Source: Acidobacteriota bacterium (lineage in GTDB: Bacteria; Acidobacteriota; Terriglobia; Bryobacterales; Bryobacteraceae). Taken from it: a stretch of 8,915 nucleotides of DNA. The notes under the pieces were generated by a model, which saw nothing but the letters and a program-made list of their open reading frames with translations, ran no database searches and was not told the DNA's origin. The number at the start of each line of letters is the position of its first letter. Within the stretch, counting starts at the first letter, position 1. Below are positions 1-4,094 of this stretch, piece by piece. The stretch spans positions 1 to 8,915 of the forward strand of contig JAEZIJ010000023.1 in assembly GCA_023436715.1 (NCBI GenBank). The letters are read 5' to 3'. A program made the translations under genes and the position numbers.

Positions 1-222
1 CCGTTCTTCAAGGGGTACCGGCCGCAGTTCTACTTCCGGACGACGGACGTGACGGGCGTAGCGACGCTGCCGGAAGGCGTGGAGATGGTGATGCCCGGCG
101 ACAACGTGGCCCTGGAAATCGAGCTGACCACGCCGGGGGCCATGGACAAGGGGCTGCGGTTCGCGATTCGCGAGGGCGGCCGTACGGTCGGCGCCGGTAC
201 TGTGAGCGAGATATTGGGATAG
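1..222 (+). CDS. tuf: Elongation factor Tu, C-terminal part (5' end outside window)
   Basis: The last 73 codons of EF-Tu, the GTPase that delivers aminoacyl-tRNA to the ribosomal A site. The frame is open from base 1 and ends at TAG 220-222. What is visible is the end of beta-barrel domain 3, with family hallmarks: GYRPQFYFRTTDVTG near the start, then EMVMPGDNV, AMDKGLRFAIREGGRTVGAG and a short tail ending in EILG. The GTPase domain (P-loop, NKxD) lies upstream of the window and cannot be checked. rpmG follows after 17 bases, so the two are probably on one transcript. Position before rpmG, trnW, secE and nusG is the usual one for a tuf copy in many bacteria. Whether a second tuf copy exists cannot be told from here. 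Confidence 0.97.
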   Translation, partial: PFFKGYRPQFYFRTTDVTGVATLPEGVEMVMPGDNVALEIELTTPGAMDKGLRFAIREGGRTVGAGTVSEILG

Positions 223-239
223 GCGGGTAGACAAAGCAA

Positions 240-392
240 ATGCCACGGGAAATGATTACGTTCCAGTGCACAGAGTGCAAGCGGCGGAACTACACTTCGA
301 CAAAGAACAAGAAGACCACGACCGAGCGGCTTGAAATGAAGAAGTTCTGTCCGCACTGCCGCAAGCACCAGACGCACAAAGAGATCAAGTAG
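240..392 (+). CDS. rpmG: 50S ribosomal protein L33 (zinc-ribbon, C+ type)
   Basis: A 50-residue protein of the large ribosomal subunit, located near the E site. The translation begins MPREMITFQCTECKRRNYTS and ends THKEIK. It has two CxxC pairs, C10/C13 and C37/C40, which form the zinc ribbon of the cysteine-containing (C+) form of L33; bacteria also have a cysteine-free form. Length is normal for the family. The ATG at 240 is chosen because it gives the canonical N-terminus; only a weak purine-rich AGGCGGG (221-227) precedes it, overlapping the tuf stop and spaced 12 bases away, so initiation may depend on coupling to tuf. The gene is short enough to be missed by length-filtered gene finding. 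A GC-rich palindrome follows 11 bases after the stop. Confidence 0.96.
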   Translation: MPREMITFQCTECKRRNYTSTKNKKTTTERLEMKKFCPHCRKHQTHKEIK

Positions 393-523
393 GGCGGAAA
401 TGCGGGCCGGGCGTGCCCGGCCCTACAGTAGATTTAAAGAAGATAGGGTACACTAAAAGGAGTCTCCGGCAGCCAGGAGTTGGCTGGGCTGCTGTGGATG
501 GTCGAAGCAGGTATGACCGTCGC
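393..523 (+). other. rpmG-trnW spacer
   Basis: A 131-bp gene-free gap. Besides the palindrome at 404-423 it contains a second hairpin, CAGCCA (470-475) pairing with TGGCTG (481-486) around a 5-base loop. The overlapping arms GCAGCC (469-474) and GGCTGC (487-492) offer an alternative pairing. An AT-richer stretch at 431-456 includes a TACACT hexamer (449-454) but no acceptable -35 partner, so I do not call a promoter. These hairpins may be processing signals releasing the tRNA from a tuf-rpmG-trnW-secE transcript; that is inference. Confidence 0.4.
404..423 (+). repeat. GC-rich palindrome after rpmG (REP-like hairpin)
   Basis: Bases 404-411 (GGGCCGGG) are perfectly complementary to 416-423 (CCCGGCCC) around a CGTG loop, and the outer bases of the loop (C412, G415) can pair as well. 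The sequence continues CTACAG with no T-run, so it is a poor intrinsic terminator. It more resembles the short GC palindromes scattered between genes in many bacterial genomes, or an mRNA-stabilising or processing hairpin. It lies just after the rpmG stop and about 100 bases before the tRNA gene. That it recurs elsewhere in this genome is an inference. Confidence 0.6.
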
Positions 524-598
524 AGGGGCGTAGGTTTAACGGCAGACCAGCGGTCTCCAAAACCGCGAGTGGGGGTTCGAATCCCTCCGCCCCTGCCA
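524..598 (+). tRNA. trnW: tRNA-Trp (anticodon CCA)
   Basis: A complete 75-nt cloverleaf. Acceptor stem AGGGGCG (524-530) pairs with CGCCCCT (588-594). The D stem is GGTT (533-536) with GACC (545-548), including one T-G pair. The anticodon stem GCGGT (550-554) pairs with ACCGC (562-566), and the loop CTCCAAA carries anticodon CCA at 557-559, which reads UGG (Trp). The variable loop is GAGT. The T stem GGGGG (571-575) pairs with CCCTC (583-587), with one G-T pair, around loop TTCGAAT. Discriminator G595, as in bacterial tRNA-Trp, is followed by an encoded CCA (596-598). It closely resembles E. coli tRNA-Trp. A tRNA-Trp between rpmG and secE is a common arrangement across bacteria. Confidence 0.97.
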
Positions 599-689
599 GC
601 AAGTGCTTCAGCGCCATCTTCCAAGCACATCAGCAGCACACTCGTATGTACCGGCAACCTCGGCGGCCGGAAGGCGGCAAGGTTTAACA

Positions 690-926
690 ATGGAAGGCAA
701 TTCGTTGGGCCAGAAACTACAGCAGTGGCCGGCCAGCGTCAAGAATTACGTGCAGGAATTGCAGATGGAAATGCGACGCGTGACCTGGCCGTCACGGAAA
801 CAGGTGGAGGCCACTACCGCGATCGTCGTAGTGACGGTGTTCGCATTTGCCGCGTACTTTGCGGTAGTGGACACCGTAATTGGGCGAGCGATCGGTAAGC
901 TCTTCACCGCTTTCGCGAAACAGTAG
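690..926 (+). CDS. secE: Preprotein translocase subunit SecE
   Basis: A 78-residue single-span inner-membrane protein that clamps the two halves of SecY in the SecYEG channel. The cytosolic amphipathic region ends in the family signature EMRRVTWPSRKQV (residues 27-39). One hydrophobic segment follows at about residues 41-62 (ATTAIVVVTVFAFAAYFAVV), then a short tail ending FAKQ. The size fits the short single-span SecE type, not the three-span E. coli form. The frame extends upstream to a GTG at 603, only five bases after the tRNA, but the added 29 residues do not look like SecE. The ATG at 690 has a modest AAGG (679-682) at a spacing of 7 bases and gives the expected start. The stop TAG is 11 bases before nusG, whose ribosome-binding site overlaps it. 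Confidence 0.95.
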   Translation: MEGNSLGQKLQQWPASVKNYVQELQMEMRRVTWPSRKQVEATTAIVVVTVFAFAAYFAVVDTVIGRAIGKLFTAFAKQ

Positions 927-937
927 GGTGGTGCCGT

Positions 938-1624
938 ATGGCAAAGGATTTCACAACCAATCTGGAACAGGACGAAGGCGGTTCGCGGCACGAGCCGCAG
1001 GAAACCGCTCCGGAAACCGGAAGCCCTGAAGCACCGGAAGCAGGCTCGGGCGAGCAGGCTGAGGGTGCGGCGGCTCCGGAAGTCCCGCAGGAGTCCTCCA
1101 AGAAGTGGTTCATCATCCACACCTATTCGGGTTTTGAGCAGAAGGTTGCGGATTCGCTCCGCAGCCGCGCCCAGGCGTTCGGATTTGCCGATCAGATCGG
1201 GCAGATCCTGATTCCGACCGAGGAGGTCGTCGAGGTCCGGGGCGGCAAGAAGGTGAACAGCAAGCGGCTCATGTACCCGGGCTACGTCCTGGTCGAGATG
1301 GATATGAACGACGACCTCTGGCACGCGGTGAAATCGACGCCGCGCGTCACCGGGTTCGTGGGCGGAGGCAATACCCCGGTTCCGCTGAGCGCGACCGAGG
1401 TGAACGACATACTGTACCGGCAGGCCAGTTCGGCCGAGCGGCCCCGTCCCAAGCAGACGTTTGAAAAGGGCGAGACGGTTCGGATCAACGACGGTCCGTT
1501 CAGCAACTTCTCCGGCAAGGTGGACGAAGTCAACACGGAGCGCAATACGCTTCGCGTGCTGGTGACCATCTTCGGGCGCGCCACTCCGGTGGAGCTGGAA
1601 TTCGGGCAGGTGGAGAAAGTCTGA
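938..1624 (+). CDS. nusG: Transcription termination/antitermination factor NusG with acidic N-terminal extension
   Basis: NusG binds the beta' clamp helices and bridges RNA polymerase to Rho or to ribosomal protein S10; it is the bacterial Spt5 homologue. The protein has 228 residues against about 181 in E. coli. The NGN domain starts at W57 (KKWFIIHTYSGFEQKV, 55-70) and includes MYPGYVLVEMDM (112-123) and VTGFVGGG (137-144). A linker rich in charge and proline follows at about 161-175. The KOW domain is at about 176-228 with GPFSNFSGKVDEV (186-198). Residues 1-54 are a low-complexity tail with about 13 Asp/Glu and two basic residues before K55, rich also in Ala, Pro and Gly, probably disordered. 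The ATG at 938 is preceded by AGGGTGG (925-931) at a good distance. No ATG occurs in frame between it and the NGN domain, so the extension is probably real. Confidence 0.96.
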   Translation: MAKDFTTNLEQDEGGSRHEPQETAPETGSPEAPEAGSGEQAEGAAAPEVPQESSKKWFIIHTYSGFEQKVADSLRSRAQAFGFADQIGQILIPTEEVVEVRGGKKVNSKRLMYPGYVLVEMDMNDDLWHAVKSTPRVTGFVGGGNTPVPLSATEVNDILYRQASSAERPRPKQTFEKGETVRINDGPFSNFSGKVDEVNTERNTLRVLVTIFGRATPVELEFGQVEKV

Positions 1625-1685
1625 TCGTGGATCGTAGAACGTAGATCGTAGGAAGGAGCTTCCACGATCCACGGTCCACGCTCGA
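1623..1685 (+). repeat. Heptad-built inverted-repeat element, nusG-rplK spacer
   Basis: From the second base of the nusG stop, the spacer divides into nine successive 7-bp units. The left half runs GATCGTG, GATCGTA, GAACGTA, GATCGTA (1623-1650). A centre, GGAAG GAG CTTCC (1651-1663), is itself a 5-bp hairpin. The right half has units such as CGATCCA (1665-1671) and CGGTCCA (1672-1678), which are the same motif in reverse complement (TGGATCG is a rotation of GATCGTG). CGTGGATCGT (1626-1635) and ACGATCCACG (1664-1673) are a perfect 10-bp inverted pair. No T-run follows, so it is not a normal terminator. It runs directly into GAGGG (1684-1688), the rplK ribosome-binding site. Confidence 0.75.
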
Positions 1686-1694
1686 GGGTTATAT

Positions 1695-2123
1695 ATGGCA
1701 AAGAAACTCGTCGCGCAAGTGAAGCTGCAAATCCCGGCAGGGAAAGCGACTCCTGCCCCCCCGGTCGGCACGGCGCTGGGCCCCCAGGGCGTGAACATCA
1801 TGGAGTTCTGCAAGGCCTTCAACGCGAAGACGTCCGCTAAGGACCAGGAAGGCTTGATCATCCCGGTGGTGATCTCGATCTTCTCGGACCGTTCGTTCAC
1901 GTTCATTACGAAGACCCCGCCGGTGCCGGTGCTCATCAAGCGGGCTGTCAGCCTGGCGAAAGGGTCCGCGGAACCGAACAAGAACAAGGTCGGTACGATC
2001 ACGGTGAAACAGGTTGAGGAGATCGCAAAGGTGAAGATGCCCGACCTGAACTGCTTCTCCGTGGAATCCGCGGTGAACTCCGTGAAGGGCACGGCCCGAT
2101 CGATGGGAGTGGACGTAGTCTAG
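1695..2123 (+). CDS. rplK: 50S ribosomal protein L11
   Basis: A 142-residue protein of the GTPase-associated centre. It binds the 1070 region of 23S rRNA, takes part in factor-dependent GTP hydrolysis and the stringent response, and is the target region of thiostrepton. The N-terminal domain has the proline-rich segment APPVGTALGPQGVNIMEFCK (21-40). The interdomain region has FTFITKTPP (68-76). The C-terminal rRNA-binding domain has NKNKVG (95-100) and ends KGTARSMGVDVV. Length matches E. coli L11. The ATG at 1695 has GAGGG (1684-1688) six bases upstream. The usual N-terminal prolines P22 and P23, where thiostrepton-resistance mutations are known, are intact. It lies 70 bases after nusG and 113 bases before rplA. 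Confidence 0.98.
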   Translation: MAKKLVAQVKLQIPAGKATPAPPVGTALGPQGVNIMEFCKAFNAKTSAKDQEGLIIPVVISIFSDRSFTFITKTPPVPVLIKRAVSLAKGSAEPNKNKVGTITVKQVEEIAKVKMPDLNCFSVESAVNSVKGTARSMGVDVV

Positions 2124-2148
2124 CCGCTGGAGCAATCAGGCGGCGCAG

Positions 2149-2216
2149 GTTGTGTTAAGATAGAAATTTCATCCACACAACTTCAGTGGGAGGCCCGTTC
2201 CGGACTGGTTCGGGCC
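2149..2216 (+). promoter_or_regulatory. Two-hairpin leader upstream of rplA (possible L1 translational control site)
   Basis: The 113-bp rplK-rplA spacer holds two hairpins. The first pairs GTTGTGT (2149-2155) with ACACAAC (2175-2181), extended after a small asymmetric loop by GAT (2159-2161) with ATC (2171-2173). The second pairs GGCCCG (2192-2197) with CGGGCC (2211-2216), with a short CC/GG inner stem. Between them is CAGTGGGAGG (2184-2193). Ribosomal protein L1 is known to repress its own operon by binding an mRNA hairpin that mimics its 23S rRNA site, and this is a plausible position. I cannot confirm the L1-binding consensus by eye. No T-run follows either hairpin, so termination is unlikely. 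The rplA Shine-Dalgarno is 13 bases after the second hairpin. Confidence 0.4.
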
Positions 2217-2236
2217 GTTCGCACCAATGAGGTAAC

Positions 2237-2941
2237 ATGGCTCACAAAAGAGGAAAACAGTACCAATCCGCCAGTCGGCAGCTTCAGCCGCAGCCTTATT
2301 CCCTGGAAGAGGCAATTCCGCTGGTTCAGAAGATTAAATTCGCCAAATTCGACGAGACGGTCGAGGTGCATATGCGCCTCGGTGTCGATCCCAAGCACGC
2401 CGACCAGATGGTTCGAGGGACGGTAGTGCTGCCGAACGGCTTGGGCAAGACGAAGCGCGTGCTGGTGATCGCGAGCGGCGACAAGCAGAGGGAAGCCGAG
2501 GAGGCCGGGGCTGACCTGGTGGGCGGCGAAGAGATGGTGCAGAAGATCCAGGGTGGCTGGATCGACTTCGACGCCGTGATCGCGACGCCGGACATGATGC
2601 GCTCGGTCGGCAAGCTCGGAAAGGTGCTCGGTCCGCGCGGCCTGATGCCGAACCCCAAGACGGGTACGGTGACGGTGGAAGTCGGCAAGGCTGTTGGCGA
2701 GGTGAAAGCCGGAAAGGTGGAGTTCCGGGTGGACAAGACGGGCATCATCCACGCTCCGGTCGGGAAATCCAGCTTCGATAGCTCGAAACTGATCGAGAAC
2801 GCCGCCACCCTCATCCAGGCCGTGGTCAAGGCGAAACCCGCTGCGGCCAAAGGCAAGTACGTCAAGAGTGCGACGATCTGCTCGACCATGGGGCCGGGCG
2901 TCGCTCTGGACGTGACCCCGTACAACACCAGGGTCCTGTAG
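2237..2941 (+). CDS. rplA: 50S ribosomal protein L1
   Basis: A 234-residue protein of the L1 stalk, which moves deacylated tRNA out of the E site; in many bacteria L1 also represses its own mRNA. It is complete, the same length as E. coli L1. Domain I contains ETVEVHMRLGVDPKHADQMV (40-59), part of the RNA-binding face. Domain II ends at the signature GPRGLMPNPKTGTVT (132-146). Back in domain I are VEFRVDKTGIIHAPVGKSSF (161-180) and STMGPGV (216-222). The ATG at 2237 has GAGG (2229-2232) only four bases upstream, a rather tight spacing. The stop TAG is 21 bases before rplJ, so the two are very likely translated from the same mRNA. Confidence 0.98.
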   Translation: MAHKRGKQYQSASRQLQPQPYSLEEAIPLVQKIKFAKFDETVEVHMRLGVDPKHADQMVRGTVVLPNGLGKTKRVLVIASGDKQREAEEAGADLVGGEEMVQKIQGGWIDFDAVIATPDMMRSVGKLGKVLGPRGLMPNPKTGTVTVEVGKAVGEVKAGKVEFRVDKTGIIHAPVGKSSFDSSKLIENAATLIQAVVKAKPAAAKGKYVKSATICSTMGPGVALDVTPYNTRVL

Positions 2942-2962
2942 GCCCTCGGCACGGAGAGAATC

Positions 2963-3493
2963 GTGAAAAAGAAATCGGATAAGCAGAAGGATGTGCAGGC
3001 GCTTCATTCGGAGCTGGAGCAGGCGTACCACCTGTTCGTGACCAGCTTCGAGAAGCTCACGGTGGCGCAGGATTTCGAGCTGCGCAAGACGATTCGCGGC
3101 GCGGGCGGCCGGTACCGGGTGGTAAAGAACAATCTGGCGGCCAAAGCGGCCGAGGGCACCAACGCCGAGAACGTGCTGAAGGATCTGAAGGGGATGACTT
3201 CGCTGGCGTACACGACCTCCGATCCGGTCGCACTGGCGAAGGCCCTGACGGCGTACGCGAAGGCCAATCCCGCGCTGGTTTTCAAGGCAGGCATGGTGGA
3301 GGGCCGGGTAGTCGATATCAAGTCGATTCAGGACCTCGCCAACATGCCGTCGAAGGAGCAGTTGATCGGCAAGGTGATGTTCCTCGTGAACTCGTCGGCT
3401 CAGCGGCTCGCGGTGGCCCTGAATGGGGTGGCCAGGAACATGGCGGTGGCTTTGAACGAGGCCATCAAGGAAAACAAATTCAAAGAGCAATAA
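2963..3493 (+). CDS. rplJ: 50S ribosomal protein L10
   Basis: A 176-residue base of the L7/L12 stalk. Its N-terminal domain binds 23S rRNA next to L11 and its long C-terminal helix anchors L7/L12 dimers. The N-terminal domain contains GGRYRVVKNNLAAKAA (48-63) and ends around NMPSKEQLIGKVM (127-139). The C-terminal helical region includes RLAVALNGVARNMAVALNEA (148-167), the stalk-binding helix. The start is a GTG at 2963 with GGAG (2953-2956) six bases upstream; the following MKKKSDKQKD is a plausible basic N-terminus. The gap to rplA is only 21 bases, too short for a separate L10 leader of the E. coli type. Confidence 0.97.
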   Translation: MKKKSDKQKDVQALHSELEQAYHLFVTSFEKLTVAQDFELRKTIRGAGGRYRVVKNNLAAKAAEGTNAENVLKDLKGMTSLAYTTSDPVALAKALTAYAKANPALVFKAGMVEGRVVDIKSIQDLANMPSKEQLIGKVMFLVNSSAQRLAVALNGVARNMAVALNEAIKENKFKEQ

Positions 3494-3496
3494 GCC

Positions 3497-3565
3497 TGTA
3501 GCTTGGAGCCGGCCGGGAACCGGGGGGCTCAAGCTACAACTCTCAGCTACAAGCTACAAGCGATA
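3497..3565 (+). repeat. Heptad-built inverted-repeat element, rplJ-rplL spacer
   Basis: Almost the whole spacer is made of 7-bp units: TGTAGCT (3497-3503), TGGAGCC (3504-3510), two GC-rich units, GGGCTCA (3525-3531), then AGCTACA at 3532-3538, 3545-3551 and 3552-3558 and the variant AGCGATA (3559-3565). TGTAGCTT (3497-3504) and AAGCTACA (3531-3538) are perfectly complementary, and the stem continues through GAGCC/GGCTC with one bulged G. CCGG (3513-3516) can pair with CCGG (3520-3523) at the tip. The element ends exactly where the rplL ribosome-binding site AAGGAG begins. No T-run follows the stem. The layout matches the nusG-rplK element although the 7-bp word differs. Confidence 0.75.
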
Positions 3566-3582
3566 AGGAGTTTGGAAAACAA

Positions 3583-3963
3583 ATGGCGGACGTAAACGCG
3601 ATTCTGGAACAGATCAAGGGCTTGACGCTGCTCGAAGCGGCTCAGCTCGTCAAGGGGATTGAAGAGGCCTTCGGCGTATCGGCGGCAGCGGCGGCGGTAG
3701 CGGCGGCACCGGCGGCGAGCGCGGCGGCTGCAGCACCGGCGGCCGAAGAGAAGACGGAGTTCACTGTGGTTCTGCAGGCGGCCGGGTCGAACAAGATCAA
3801 CGTGATCAAGGCCGTCCGTGAGGTCACCAGCCTGGGCCTGAAAGAAGCCAAGGACCTGGTCGACGGCGCTCCGAAGCCTATCAAAGAAGGCGTGAACAAG
3901 GAAGAAGCCGAGGCCATCAAGAAGAAGTTCGTGGACGCCGGCGCGACCGTCGAAGTGAAATAG
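3583..3963 (+). CDS. rplL: 50S ribosomal protein L7/L12
   Basis: A 126-residue stalk protein present in several copies per ribosome; it recruits translation factors and stimulates their GTP hydrolysis. The N-terminal dimerisation and L10-binding helices span about 1-32 (MADVNAILEQIKGLTLLEAA at the start). The flexible hinge at about 33-54 is almost pure Ala with Val and Pro, matching the GCG/GCA-rich DNA at 3679-3744. The C-terminal factor-binding domain, about 57-126, contains NVIKAVREVTSLGLKEAKDL (73-92) and ends GATVEVK. Length is typical. The ATG at 3583 has AAGGAG ending at 3570, a spacing of 12 bases, longer than usual. An intrinsic terminator begins directly after the stop codon, so most transcripts should end here. 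Confidence 0.98.
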   Translation: MADVNAILEQIKGLTLLEAAQLVKGIEEAFGVSAAAAAVAAAPAASAAAAAPAAEEKTEFTVVLQAAGSNKINVIKAVREVTSLGLKEAKDLVDGAPKPIKEGVNKEEAEAIKKKFVDAGATVEVK

Positions 3964-4020
3964 GACAGGGCGGCCCCGGCCCGCCTTCTCAGGCGTGGCC
4001 GGCGCCCCGTCTTTCATTTT
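3964..4020 (+). terminator. Strong intrinsic terminator/attenuator after rplL
   Basis: The stem starts at the base after the rplL stop. GACAGGGCG (3964-3972) pairs with CGCCCCGTC (4003-4011) with one A-C mismatch; CCGGCC (3976-3981) pairs with GGCCGG (3997-4002); CGCCT (3982-3986) pairs with AGGCG (3991-3995) around a TCTC loop. Three bases bulge on the left (3973-3975) and one on the right (3996). About 19 paired bases, mostly G-C, are followed by TTTCATTTT (4012-4020) and another T-run at 4024-4027. In E. coli the rplL-rpoB gap also holds a partial terminator (attenuator) that lowers rpoBC expression below rplJL; position and form agree. How much read-through remains cannot be told from sequence. 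Confidence 0.88.
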
Positions 4021-4059
4021 GGGTTTTCCGCCCGGGTGGGGAGGCCTGTGCGGGGGCAG

Positions 4060-4088
4060 TTGACGCCCGTAGGCGAGTTTGATAGACT
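4060..4088 (+). promoter_or_regulatory. Predicted sigma70-type promoter for rpoB
   Basis: TTGACG at 4060-4065 matches the -35 consensus in five of six bases. A spacer of exactly 17 bp leads to TAGACT at 4083-4088, matching the -10 consensus TATAAT in four of six including the key first T, second A and last T. It lies 40 bases after the terminator T-tract and about 460 bases before the rpoB start; transcription would begin near 4095. A 5-bp inverted repeat, CGAGT (4074-4078) and ACTCG (4086-4090), overlaps the -10 box and could be a regulator site or chance. This is the best promoter match I found in the window. Confidence 0.68.
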
Positions 4089-4094
4089 CGTATC

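Noticed and set aside
431..456. Possible promoter with -10 TACACT before the tRNA gene
   Set aside because: No -35-like hexamer lies at an acceptable distance, and co-transcription from tuf is simpler.
603..689. Upstream GTG start adding 29 residues to SecE
   Set aside because: It begins five bases after the tRNA CCA with no ribosome-binding site room outside the tRNA, and the extra residues are unlike SecE. ATG 690 is preferred.
1623..1694. nusG-rplK hairpin as an intrinsic terminator
   Set aside because: The stem is interrupted and is followed by GGTTATATATGG with no T-run; it ends at the rplK ribosome-binding site.
746..2092. Long minus-strand open frame opposite secE, nusG and rplK
   Set aside because: Same reason: it spans three genuine genes in antisense and the translation resembles no protein family I know.
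2227..2235. Minimal frame ATG-AGG-TAA directly before the rplA start
   Set aside because: It overlaps the Shine-Dalgarno of rplA and has none of its own; most simply an accident of the GAGG sequence.
2183..3532. Long minus-strand open frame opposite rplA and rplJ
   Set aside because: It lies antisense to two well-conserved ribosomal protein genes, has biased composition and no family signature; an artefact of codon bias.
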